This document shows, piece after piece, positions 1 to 10,087 of a stretch of 64,000 nt of DNA. The stretch is from Mycocentrospora acerina. Its lineage: Eukaryota > Ascomycota > Dothideomycetes > Pleosporales. The translations under genes and the position numbers were made by a program. The stretch covers positions 163,774 to 227,773 of the forward strand of contig JAKUHH010000229.1 of NCBI GenBank assembly GCA_022701365.1. Reading direction: 5' to 3'. Within the stretch, counting starts at the first letter, position 1; each line of letters starts with the position of its first letter. The notes under the pieces were generated by a model. The model searched no databases and was not told the origin of the DNA. It worked only from the letters and a program-made list of their open reading frames with translations.

Positions 1-48
1 GCGCAAGGAAACCACGCAAGACTAACACTTTTTTTTCCCCTCTCACAG

Positions 49-350
49 GCGATCGCATCGTAGTCGTCGTCAAGAAGCAGCGCAACTTTGGCCCCGAGAC
101 GGGCAACAGCGTTTCCATCAGCGCCGCCAACAAGGTCCGCCGTGGAGACGTGCGGCACGCGGTTGTGGTGCGCACGGCGAAAAAGTGGCAGCGCCCGGAT
201 GGCAGTGTCGTCAAGTTTGACGATAATGCCTGTGTGCTGATTAATAAGGCGGGCGAGCCCATTGGGTCCAGGGTCAGCGGTGTGGTGGCTGCTGAGCTCA
301 AGCACAAGGAGTGGTCTAAGATTTTGTCGCTGGCGCCTATGCATGTGTGA
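49..350 (+). CDS. MRPL38: Mitochondrial large-subunit ribosomal protein uL14m, last exon (partial)
   Basis: This is the 3' exon of the mitochondrial L14 protein, a component of the large mitoribosomal subunit at the subunit interface. The exon follows an intron ending in a pyrimidine run and CACAG at 47-48, and enters in phase 1. The reading frame gives the core L14 signature: GDxI-type strand, then RRGDVRHAVVVRT, then RPDGSVVKFDDNACVLIN, PIGSRVSG and the C-terminal SLAP motif, very close to bacterial RplN. It ends in TGA at 348-350. The N-terminal part lies outside the window, so length and targeting peptide cannot be judged. The symbol follows yeast nomenclature (Mrpl38); function by homology is secure. 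Confidence 0.93.
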
Positions 351-675
351 GGTGGGGAGGATGACGACGAACAAAAGAGACTGGGAGACTGGGAGACTAT
401 ATGTGTGTGTGTGGGAAGAAGAGATACCAGGAAACTATCCATGTGCATGGGAAGAAGAAAAAAGACACCAAGAATCAAGAGAACAAAACACAACATCAGA
501 GAGAATGCATTTTCAGGAGTCTATGGAGCGCTAGGATCATGTAAAATATGTATATGCCATATGCTCGGTACCCACGGGTATCAGAAGACTCGTTTCCAGG
601 ACTCCGTGCCGTAAATTATCAAATAGAGAGATAACGCCTGCCCTATGCCACGCAATGTCATGTCATGCCTGTCGT
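351..675. other. Intergenic region between convergent uL14m and RPB9
   Basis: This holds the 3' untranslated sequence of two converging genes. Short open frames here are GT/GA-rich, lack family features and overlap each other. I see no further gene. Confidence 0.6.
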
Positions 676-1500
676 TTAATCATCAAGACTCTTGTCGCCG
701 GGCTGCGAGACGACTCCGCATCCGCAGCACACGTAGTACAATTTCTGCTTACACATTAGAAACATTCCATTAAAAAAGCCGTGAGAGGGTAACAAAAACT
801 CACCATGCCAGTGTCGGCGGTTCGCTGCTGGGACTGGAAGAAGACGGCCTCATTCTCGCCGCATTTCATGCACTGCTTCTGCACGCGCGGCAACTACGAG
901 CACAAAGCACAGTTAGCCAGCAGCCTCAAAAAGAAGGAGCAGGCAAGCACCAGAACAAGATGCGAGAGCGCTCATGACGAGAAATCCTCCATGTCATCGT
1001 CGTCGTATTCCTCATATTCTTCCTGCATGTCTGTCCGCGGCTCCTCATCCTCGGCCTCGAGCACAAAGCCAGGAGCCCAGTCCTCGCCGCACTCGACACA
1101 CATAATGTCCATGCCGCACATTGTGCAGCACGGCAGATCCTCGTCCGCGGAAAGGGAGGCTTGCGAAATAGAGTGGGAGAGACCAACCGTAGGATCTTGC
1201 GCCACCTCGGCCGTCACTCCGGCTGTCGCTCCGACCGTCGACGCGATTTCGTGGCGCATGACGCACGACGACGGGGCTTCTTCGACAAACGAGCAGGTGC
1301 GGCAGGCGAACATGAGCCTGTTCTCCGTCTTGTCTTCGCGCGGGAACAGCAGGTTGGAGCTGGGCGCGCAGTTAGCATCGCGTTGCACGTGCAGTGTCTC
1401 GCCCAAAAGGGGGAGAGGAGGCTTGCCATTCGGAGCAGAAGCGGAAGAGGATGGGCTCCTTCTTGTTGGACGTCTCTTGTTCGGCGGCTGGGGAGGACAT
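676..1500 (-). CDS. RPB9: RNA polymerase II subunit Rpb9
   Basis: Small zinc-ribbon subunit of RNA polymerase II, involved in start-site selection, fidelity and TFIIS-dependent transcript cleavage. Spliced model on the minus strand: exons 1500-1427, 1359-1188, 893-804 and 744-676, giving 134 aa. The first ribbon shows FRFCSEC and FACRTC; the middle has the SNLLFPREDK and GATAGVT signatures; the second ribbon shows CMKCGENEAVFFQSQQRTADTGM followed after an intron by VCCGCG. Intron 1 (1426-1360) begins with GC, not GT; the GC-AG reading is needed to complete the second ribbon cysteine (TG|C). Intron 2 (1187-894) is 294 bp, a multiple of three, with an unusual GTTGGT donor, and stays open for 71 codons after the donor. 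It therefore could be retained to give an alternative tail (see findings). It shares a divergent promoter with ESS1. Confidence 0.92.
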
Positions 1501-1858
1501 TTTGGCGGGTGTTTTTTGTGGAAGTTATCTGGGAGATGCTGTATTGCGGGTTGTGTATTCAAGACGTGGTACACGGTGTGTGAAGGTGGTGTTGCGGGGG
1601 GGTGGCAGAGGCAAAGAGTCAGAATGGAATGTATTTTGATATTCAACGCGAGACCCCCCCTGGTCTGCGCTCTGTCACGCAGCATCGGGTCGGCGCTTTG
1701 TCCCCGCATTTCGATCGCCAGCCGCAGCGTGCCAGGTTGAACGTCCCTGCAACCTCACGTCTCTATATTCACACTCTGTCAATCGTTGCGCCTACTGCTC
1801 CTCGCTTACAGCAATCCCACAGCATCAATTCAGCCTACGAAAACACTACACGCCAGCC
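1501..1858. promoter_or_regulatory. Divergent promoter between RPB9 and ESS1
   Basis: This 358-bp gap separates the start codons of two genes read in opposite directions, so it must hold both promoters and 5' leaders. I do not see a convincing TATA box. The ESS1 side ends in a CAGCC-ATGG start context. Confidence 0.5.
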
Positions 1859-2587
1859 ATGGTATGCTCCATCGCCAGCCTCGTTCGCTTGTCCACAGCT
1901 CACACTTCACACAGTCTAGCGAAACTGGTCTTCCTGAGGGGTGGGAGATACGTCACTCCAACTCCAAGAACCTGCCCTACTACTTCCAGGCGTCGACAAA
2001 GGACTCGCGATGGGAGCCGCCCGCGGGCACAAACTCGGAGACGCTGAAGCAGTACATGGCCGCCAACCATAGCTCAAAGGGCGTTGCGCCTGCTGGCTAC
2101 GGGAGCTCGGCTGGCAAGATTCGATGCGCCCACCTTCTCGTCAAGCACAAGGACAGCCGACGCCCGGCAAGTTGGAGGGAGCCCAAGATCACTCGCGACA
2201 AGCAAGAGGCCGAAGAGCTCATCAGAGGGTACCAGAACCAAATCAAGGCCTACGAGGGTGTCGACGGCTACGGCGACTATCCTGCCAAGTCGCTGTCCGA
2301 GTTGGCAACGACCGAGTCGGACTGCAGCAGCGCGCGGAAGGGTGGTGATTTGTAAGTGCACTAGCAGCATGTGTTAACACGACCGAGTCATAGCTAACGC
2401 CTGGTAGGGGGTTCTTCGGGCAAGGAGACATGCAAAAGGAGTTTGAAGAGGCGGCTTTCAAGCTAAACAAGGGCGAAGTGAGCGACATGGTCGTGACGGC
2501 GTCTGGCGTCCACTTGATCCAAAGGTTTGCGACAAAGGCCACCCCGCGCCGCTCAACGCTGACCAGATGTGTAATAGGCTCGAGTGA
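1859..2587 (+). CDS. ESS1: Parvulin-type peptidyl-prolyl isomerase (Ess1/Pin1)
   Basis: Phospho-Ser/Thr-Pro-specific prolyl isomerase; in fungi it acts on the phosphorylated CTD of RNA polymerase II. Exons 1859-1861, 1915-2351, 2408-2524 and 2578-2587 give 188 aa. The N-terminal WW domain is clear (LPEGWEIRHSNSKNLPYYF, second Trp in SRWEPP). The rotamase domain follows: IRCAHLLVKHKDSRRP (basic phosphate-binding loop), SDCSSARKGGDLGFFG with the conserved cysteine, and SGVHLIQRLE with the terminal histidine. The first coding exon is only the ATG: without the 53-bp intron 1862-1914, the WW domain would not be in frame with any nearby ATG. The last intron (2525-2577) is required to end the protein at the family's normal C-terminus; reading through adds a foreign tail. 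Confidence 0.93.
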
Positions 2588-4023
2588 TCCAACGGTACCA
2601 GGTCTCGGTTGGCTTCATCTGTGGTAGTAGTGCACTTGACTGAACATGCGCGATTTGCTGAGCGAGTGTATTGCTGAGAGACAGGCTGGCCACGGTAGAG
2701 GATCAAATGAAGAGTGGCTTAGACGACAACGTCAAAAAAAAGCGCTCAACACCCCAACACGGCAAGATGCGCTTATTGCGACCCGTCGTAGATGTACAGC
2801 GCAAATGAGACCATGTAGCTCACAATAGTTTGCCGTCTTTCTTTTTGTTTGTTTGCATTACACTCCCGGACGCGTTCATTGATCAGAGTCTGACGGGCTA
2901 ACCACGCAAGCTGACGTTCAGCAAGCATTGCCTGGATTTGCGCAGAAGCCCCCAACCAGAGTGTTACATTTTTGGAAATTGGCCTCGAAGATTCGCGCCT
3001 TGTCGCACGCAGGGCACTGGTAGGTGTCGAGCGCATCTCGTCAGACTCGCAACCTTATCTGTTCTCCTTGAACCTTGTACTCACTGCCCAGTCTCGACAA
3101 CCACTGCACAGTCTCCCCTGCAACGCATACGCATAGCTGCCCAACAAACGCGCGGAAAGGAGGGCAGCCGCTCAAGGTATGTGTGGGCAGTGCAGCACAC
3201 CAGAGGCCTCGAATATTCCCGCTGTTGCGAGCTATCCGCTGATGATGCTGCACAGGGCCCGTGTGGGAACTGCACGCGCCGCAAAGCTTACGCCCGCCAG
3301 CAACCCAAGCGTCCCCAAACCGGTTCGTTCCGGGCAACAGCCACAGCCTGCGCGACACCCCTGTGTGACATCACAGTGACTCTGCGCTCTGCTAGGTTTC
3401 GCTTTGTTCTTGCGCCAGAGCCATTGATGCGCGCAGCACGGCCACGAAACAGTGGCTGCATCGGCGAGCTTCTGGAATGCCTGGATGATGCATGGACACA
3501 CCGTTGTCGCATCACTTGCTGCGCGATAAACTGGGCAAGGTTGAAGGTTGGACGGGGCTGCCCCTGCCTTGTTCTCAAACATCTCATTGTCCGCGCGCGG
3601 CTTGACGTACCTTGGCCCACCAGCAACCGCCTCACATGTAAATACCTGGAAAAATAAATCTTCTGATCAACACACCAGGCCCCTATCGCCCCCTTCCTCT
3701 TGCGTACGTGTCATCGTCGATTGACGGCAGCCAGAGCTGGGTGGTTACGTCAAACTGATGGGAATGTCAAAGATTCCCATGCTCAGCTAAAATTACCCAC
3801 TTAAAAGCCTTTACCCCAGCCATTCTCCACACTCTCTTCCCGCCAAGACCTCGATCCCACCTTGACAAACGATACTCACCCCTCCACGGCCCCCCCAGTT
3901 GCCTGCACTCCCTGTCGAGGACTCCGCGTCGCTTCCTAACATACATATAACCGTCTCGCTCCCCGTGGGCACCAAGCACAACTGGCACCTCACCTACACA
4001 CAACACTACAGCAGCCGCGACAC
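2588..4023. other. Long intergenic region, no supported gene
   Basis: About 1.4 kb without a recognisable protein. A 239-codon plus-strand frame (2938-3657) and an 87-codon minus-strand frame (2773-3036) are open, but neither has family motifs or a plausible composition. The right part (about 3760-4023) is CT-rich with many ACC/CAC runs and probably is the promoter and leader of the next gene. Confidence 0.5.
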
Positions 4024-5070
4024 ATGCAGGCAGCACAGCCTACCGCCGCCATGGCTACTCCTTCTACTCCCACTACCCTCCAGCCTGCAGGCCCTAGCTA
4101 TCACAACTCTGTTTCCGCACCCTCGCACCCTCGACGCAACTCGAGCCGCAGGAGCTTTACCTCGCTCTCTCGGTCCGGCTCTCACGTTGAACTTCCCCGC
4201 ACCGCTTGCCCGAAAGATGGGGATGCATTCAGCTACCACCCCTCTCACCTCCGTTCATGGTATCTTCCTCAGGAACTCTGGGACAGGCTCCCGGCAGAGC
4301 TCCAATCGGCCATCGCCGCCGTCCAACATTCTGGCGCCGCTGTTCTGACTGGTAAGTCTCCGTCGTCGTCGTCGAACCACCTCGCACCACCGTCCAATCA
4401 ACTCTTTGCTTTACAATAACGTTTCTCGCCATGCCTGCACTTGGAAGCGAACATGAACTGACCTGTAACAGGCTATGAGCGTCTCGACAAACACACCAAC
4501 AATCTCGATGGCGTTCGTTCTGACCACAAGTTTGGTGAGGATGATTTCCTAGCTCAGCTTGAAGTTCTTCCCCCGCCAAAGTACCGCACCATTAGCGACG
4601 CGAGCAGCGCACGCCAATCCGACGTCTCGTCTCCTTTTTACTCTGGCTCCTCAAGCTCTCAGTCTGGCTGCACCTCGCCCGCAATATCATCCTTTTCCGT
4701 GGGACATGCCGCGACTCCTTGCTCACCAATCGCTCTCGGTCCCGCGGATGAAACTATTGCCGGCAAGCGGGGTCGCTCCCGAGACCGTTCCTTCTCCACA
4801 CCACTTGAATCGCATGATGCCTACTACGCGACTGAACTTTCGCACCTTCGCACCGAGGCCCTTCCCCGTCTCCGCCACCAAGCCCGCAAGGTTGACACTG
4901 AGTGGTACGAGGCCAAGCGCATTGGTCGTGTCGCTGCCCAAGACCACCACGCCTTTGAGAGCTGGTGGGCTGACAAGAAATTCAACATTACCGGCCTCAA
5001 CGAAAAGGGCAAGCGACTGGCTACGGCGCTTGGCCTATCTTCTACAGGCATGGGTTGGTGTGCTCCGTAG
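4024..5070 (+). CDS. Conserved fungal protein of unknown function (308 aa)
   Basis: Two exons, 4024-4351 and 4472-5070, joined across a 120-bp GTAAGT..CAG intron, give 308 aa. The N-terminus is Ser/Thr/Pro-rich and probably disordered. A structured stretch around the exon junction reads SWYLPQELWDRLPAELQ, then HSGAAVLTGYERLD. After a Ser-rich linker (about 180-250) the C-terminus carries a conserved-looking helical part with HQARKVDTEWYEAKRIGR and FESWWADKK. No signal peptide or membrane segment is visible. The arrangement loosely reminds me of fungal proteins annotated as expression library immunization antigen 1, but that is uncertain recollection and I assign no function. An in-frame ATG at codon 10 is an alternative start. 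Confidence 0.8.
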
Positions 5071-5815
5071 TCGCTAGTGATGTGGGTCTTTCTCACTTCC
5101 TTCTTGACACGGTTCGCCGAGTGTATGAGCCGCCTCACTAGAGACGTCACCTCAGACTACCATCTCATACGAGCATTTTTGACTAAGGTTTTCTTATCTC
5201 CTACTTTTATTCGCAAATCCCTTTGCACGCCATGGTTATTTTTCAGCGAGGAGTCAGCGGCATCTACTGGCACGGATAAGGCGCATCTACGGGGGAAACT
5301 GGGAGTTTATTGCGATATGGAGCTGATTGGGAGCCTGTGTCTGTGGGTACTTTTCACACACACACACTTGTCCCGCATCAATTGCACCAATCGACAAAAA
5401 GGGATTTTTGGCGTCAATGGTTTCTTTGACGAGTCCTGGGTATCATAATGTTTCTTTACTAGGGATCATTTTTTTCGGCGCGACACCAAGCCGCCTGGAC
5501 AGCGAATGATTACGATTTCTTAACCCACGTTTCCTCGTGCATTGTCGTGAATCGTCGAACAGATGTTGTTCGAACAAAAAAAATCCCGCCTACTATCTAC
5601 ACTCAATAAACCATCGGGCTCTGGCCTCTTTATTAAAATGCACACCATTCGAGGGGAAGGAAAAAAACCCTCACTTTGCACGTTCATGCCCAATTTGCTG
5701 GTTGACTAAACCAACGTAATTTGTACGTACGTGGACGCTGCATGCATTTGCATTTGCAGTAGCCCCAGTAATCAATTCAATTCAATCAAATCAAGTCATC
5801 AAGTAAACAAGGCAG

Positions 5816-5940
5816 GGCAAGGCCAAGGCCAAGGCCAGGCCAGGCCAGGCCCAAGGTAGCCCCCTCCCCCCCCTCCCTTCTCCTCCTCCTGTCCTGCGAC
5901 GTGATGCGACGTGACGCGACGTGACGCGATGCAATGCAAG
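5816..5940. repeat. Degenerate short tandem repeats
   Basis: Left part: a run of AAGGCC/CAGGC units. Right part: four near-identical copies of the 10-mer GCGACGTGAC ending in GCGATGCAATGC. Typical slippage-type low complexity. Confidence 0.8.
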
Positions 5941-6085
5941 GCACGCGCCGCTCCCAGAATTAGACTCCTTTCGCTGTATGCATGCATGTATGCATGTATG
6001 TATGACATGCCGATTTTGCCGCTGCAAGCGAGAGAGGGAGGGAAGGGAAAATTAAAAATTAAAAAAAACGGATACCTTACCCCTC

Positions 6086-6125
6086 TATTTATCTATCTAT
6101 CTATCTATCTATCTACCTACCTACG
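6086..6125. repeat. ATCT/ACCT tetranucleotide microsatellite
   Basis: Six perfect ATCT units followed by three CTAC units, directly visible. Confidence 0.9.
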
Positions 6126-6248
6126 ATTAGAGGTGTGAGATGTAAGACGAGAGAGGATAGGGGGAAGGGGGGGCGAAGGGACGTGCGTCTATTTTTTTTT
6201 GTGTGCTGCGCCACGTACGTGTGGGGCTGGGGGAGAGGGAGGGAGGAA

Positions 6249-6286
6249 ACAGGGCAGGGCTGGGCTGGGCAGGGCTGGGCTGGAGG
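6249..6286 (+). repeat. GGGCT/GGGCA tract, G-quadruplex-capable
   Basis: Six GGG runs separated by only two or three bases (CA, CT). Such spacing fits the usual G4 pattern on the plus strand. Confidence 0.7.
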
Positions 6287-6644
6287 TAAGTAGTGATGGT
6301 GATGGTAGTGTGTATGTGTACGTAGGTGGGAAGTACATAGTAGGTAGGGAGGTTTCAGTGCACGGATAAATATATGAGTTAATTAGTTGAATGGTTAGTT
6401 ACTTTGTGGATTGTGTAGCTTTGTTGGCGAGTAAATCGGCTGTTTTTTTTATTTAATTATATTTTCATTTTCAAGCGAGAAGAGTGCGTGGATTAGATGG
6501 ATGCGTGTGTGTAAATAAATGCATATGTATATGTGAATGTATATATACATAGGTGTACATGTTGGTATCAGACAGACAGACAAATAGAACAAATCGGGAA
6601 GTACCTAGCAGTTTTGTGCAGATTGGGGCGCGCGTAGTCATTAC

Positions 6645-6665
6645 CTAGCTAGCTAGCTAGCTAGC
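6645..6665. repeat. CTAG tetranucleotide microsatellite
   Basis: Five perfect self-complementary CTAG units, directly visible. Confidence 0.9.
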
Positions 6666-6897
6666 CAGGTATGTAGGAGGCTGATTCGGGGTAATAGTTC
6701 ATAGCAAGTATACATACATACAACCACCTACATATCTTCTTGGCTATCGGGTGCGGGCCATCCATCGTCCGTCGTCTGCAGGGCAAAAAAAAGGAAGGCA
6801 AGGGTAAAGGGCAAGGGCAAGGACAAGGACAAGGGGGTGCGGGGGAGAAGGAAAAGGTGGCTTGAGGGTAGGCTTTTGATCCGGGTTTTTTTTTACA

Positions 6898-6925
6898 CTA
6901 CCTACCTACCTACCTACTTACCTAC
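6898..6925. repeat. CTAC tetranucleotide microsatellite
   Basis: Near-perfect run of CTAC units with one CTTA interruption. Further scattered GTAG/CTAC runs occur at about 7065 and 7150. Confidence 0.85.
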
Positions 6926-7311
6926 GACATGGTTTAATATGGTATGGTACAGCATTGGTACCACCATAGCGGTAGTCATCACCAAAAGAGGGAAAAAAGA
7001 TGATATAAAGAAAGAAAAAAAGGCGAATCACAGGCACAAAAGATGCAATGGCGTATGTGCAAACGTAGGTAGGTAGAATACGTGGGTTTTGTTGATTCGA
7101 TTGTCCATCCTAGATTGATCTATTTCTGATAGGTAGGTGGTGCATGTACCTACCTACCTACTTTTGTCTAGTTGTGGATGTGATTGGGTGCAGGTCGCTT
7201 GTTTAGGCGTGTTTTGGGAACAGTTTGCATAGGGTTCTTTTTTCAATATCCTGGTTTCTTGCCAGCGGGAGGATTGTCCTTTTTTGGTGTGTGTGTGGAG
7301 GGGACTAGGTA

Positions 7312-9429
7312 CTAGTGTGTAGCGCCATCGTTGTTGTTGTCATCGTCGTCATTGTCTGTTTCTACGTGAGGTTTTCCGGGCGCGGATTTCGACAAGGAGG
7401 TGGAGTTTGGTTGGGCGTTGGCTTTTTCGGTGGGTTTGGTGCTACGGTTGTGAGGAGTGGGTTTTACATGTGAAGATGTGGGTGGAGATGAGATGGTGGG
7501 TTTGCAGCCTGCGAGTTTGTTAGCTTATCGTTTGGCTGCTTGAAGCGTGTGCGATGTGAAGCGTGTGTTCGTGTTAGGAGGTAATTGGTAATGCATGGAG
7601 ACGTACGATTTGTTTCTCTCCATTCCGATTCCGACTCGTCTTCGTATTCCTCTTCTTCATTCCATCTTCTCATCCGCGGGCGTGCAAGACCAAAGTTACA
7701 CCTGTTGTTCATTCGTGGTTGGCGCACGTTTGAGACCTCATGCATGTTCTCCGTGTCTCGATAATGTGGCGTTGTGTTTTGGTGCCGGTGGGATGCGAAG
7801 GATGGGCGTTCGCCGCCATTATAGGGGTGCCATATATTATCTGCGTCGGAAACTATGGAGGCGTTGCCCGAGGAGATGGAGTGGTTAGATTGAGTATGGA
7901 AAGGTTGATGTGAGTTCATAGATTGCAGTGGTAGCCAGCTTGTACCAGGCATGTTGCTTAGTTCTTCCATGTTAGATGTAGGATTTTGAGGTTTGGATGG
8001 TCCAGTCGTGTCCACGTTCGAGCCATATAGATAAGCGCCCATGACTATCCCATCACTTTGCATTGTACTTGGATCAATCTTCATACCCATCCGCTCTTTA
8101 CCCACTGTAAACGGACCTGGTTCTTGATTCTCCAAACTTTGAGCCTCCGCAGTAACCCCCTCTCCACACTGCTGTTGCTTCTGGTCCACTTTTATCTCTT
8201 CAAAACGTTCATCAAGCGCCTTTAAAACGTCCTCTTTTAGCCTTCTAAACTGATACTTCTCCTTCTTCTTTTTCTTCTTCTTCGTCTTCTCTTTCTTGCT
8301 TTTCTTTGGGTATTTCTCATCAGAGCTCTTCTCGCGGTCCTTCTTCCTACATCCATCATGATCTTCATAATCCCTTCCAAGTTCTTCTTTGAGAATGGAG
8401 TGTGTATTGCCACTTGCATCTTTCTTTTTCAACTCGGAATCTTCATCGCAAGAGTTGTGGTTTCCACAATACAACACCCGATGGCCTTTGCGACATGTAC
8501 AGCTCGTTGCACACGTGCAAGCGTCAGGGATTATGTCGCCATCTAGCCATTCTTGGCCAAAGGGTCCAACTTTTCTACTTGAAGTTTGGTTGCGGCTGAG
8601 CTTGAGGGAACTTGGTAGCCTAGTGTGGGATTCTTTGGTTTCAGCTGGAGCGGCATAGGCAGCCGCGGGATTACTTTCATGAAAACCTTGGTGTCGGTCT
8701 GGACATGGGTATTCTGGTTGTGAAGTTTTTTCCGATAGAGAGCTGTAGAAACCGATAGGCGGATGTGTAGGTGGATATACGGGCGGATATGGGTACGGGG
8801 TTTGAGAGAAACTTGGCACTGCACCTCTACCTTCACCATTGCATGGCATAGCATGCATGGAGGGCACACTAGTGTACTCTGAAGGTCTATCTAATAGAGG
8901 CGTGCCTGTTCCTCCCATGCGGTTCATATCCGTTGGATGCATCCTTGCGTTCGGATTTCCTGGACCTGCTCCCCATCCATACACTCTAGAACTTGTCATT
9001 CCCACTGGTATTCCAGTCCCTCGGCTGCCCATCCTAGTATTGCCCATCACACCCAAGCCTATTCCTGGGTGTGTCGCAAGCATTTCCGGATTCATCCCTG
9101 GAAAATCCACGCCTGCTCTTTTTCCTCTATATCCCATACCTGATCGTATTCTTTTCGGCGGATATCCCTCCATGTCCAGATCGTTTTCACTCTCGCTGGG
9201 CTTAGCAATGAATTCGATGTTTTGACATAGATGATGCGGTTTTGGAGATCGGTAGGTTGGATCCAGGTGACTTCGAATCGGTAGCACGTAGGTTGGGACT
9301 GTATCTATATTTATCAGGGCTAAGATAGAAGGAATGGGCGTGAAGGATACTACCGGCTGGAACAAGCACCCTTCTTCCTGATGCGAACACTTCTACGAGA
9401 GGGGGTGGGGTTGATTGGCCTGCTCCCAT
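7312..9429 (-). CDS. Orphan protein with CxC-type cysteine cluster and lysine-rich segment
   Basis: Minus-strand model: exons 9429-9354, 9298-7607 and 7508-7312, giving 654 aa. The first junction (GTAGTA donor, ATACAG acceptor, phase 1) joins MGAGQSTPPPLVEVFASGRR to VPTYVLPIRSHLDPTYR; this N-terminus fits an N-myristoylation signal (MGxxxS). The body is Met/Gly/Pro-rich, has a short cysteine cluster (about residues 270-300: ACTCATSCTCRKGHRVLYCG), a long Lys/Glu-rich coiled-coil-like stretch (KKKKKKKEKYQFRRLKED) and an acidic segment EEEEYEDESESEWRE. The last intron (GTACGT donor, CTAAC branch, CAG acceptor) leads to a Ser/Pro/Asp-rich tail; if it is not used, the protein ends at 7464 instead. 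I do not recognise a family. Confidence 0.75.
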
Positions 9430-10087
9430 TTTACGTTGCGAGTAGAACGATGGAACAAAATGACTTCCTGAATAGGACTCGAGAAGTTGAATAAAAGTCG
9501 AAAGTCGATTAGAAGGTCTATCGCAAGGTCATTGCGGATTAGATGGGTGTTTGTAAGAAGAGAAGACTGATCGAAGACGAGAGAGAGAGACAAGATGGAA
9601 GATGCATAACGTTTGAGTATGTCGTACATGTGATTTGTCAGAGTACGATTTGTTTGCTCTAGGTGGGTGGTTGTGTAGCATGAAAGTTCTATAGTGTATG
9701 AGCTGGGCCCGAACGTACATGCAAGACTGTTTCAGTGATACACGTACATACTAGCGGTACTTGGATCATGGTTTAACGTGTACTTTTTAATGTTTGATAG
9801 ATTGAATGTAGTCTGTAAAGTTGCAAAGTGGCTATCGAAAATAGGCTGTTATTATTTTTTTGCAGTATATTAACATGTAATTATGCTGTGATATGGATCA
9901 ACGACTTGTGAATCTATAGTAAAGACGCGTTGAGTTATGCTAGTTTACAGCCTTGTTATTTTCATGTTAGCCGGAAAACTCAAGTTGTATTAAGACAAGA
10001 ATTATGCCGCCACGGAGAAGATAAAAATAATTATTTATTAAGAACGTAAATTGATCAAATTGTTATCTTGCAATTACTTACCAAAAA
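9430..10087. other. Intergenic region upstream of the orphan gene
   Basis: Mostly AT-rich, with the promoter side of the orphan gene at its left and the 3' end of twinfilin at its right. No coding frame with support. Confidence 0.55.

Larger units (their letters stand above)
5071..7311. other. Simple-sequence-rich intergenic region between convergent genes
   Basis: This 2.2-kb stretch separates the 3' ends of two converging genes. The left half is ordinary 3' flank with poly-A/T runs. From about 5740 on it is a dense belt of microsatellites and purine/pyrimidine-asymmetric tracts. I find no protein-coding frame with support. Confidence 0.65.

Noticed and set aside
805..1740. 311-codon plus-strand open frame
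   Set aside because: It lies antisense across RPB9 exons and intron 2. Its Ser/Cys-rich translation is what the complement of the RPB9 acidic and cysteine codons gives.
2773..3036. 87-codon minus-strand frame
   Set aside because: No recognisable family and no sign of selection; it could be real but cannot be supported.
2938..3657. 239-codon plus-strand open frame with a PCGNCTRRK stretch resembling a zinc-cluster fragment
   Set aside because: Only one CxxC pair, no full Zn2Cys6 spacing, no conserved rest, and overlapping open frames on the other strand. Composition looks like GC-rich intergenic DNA.
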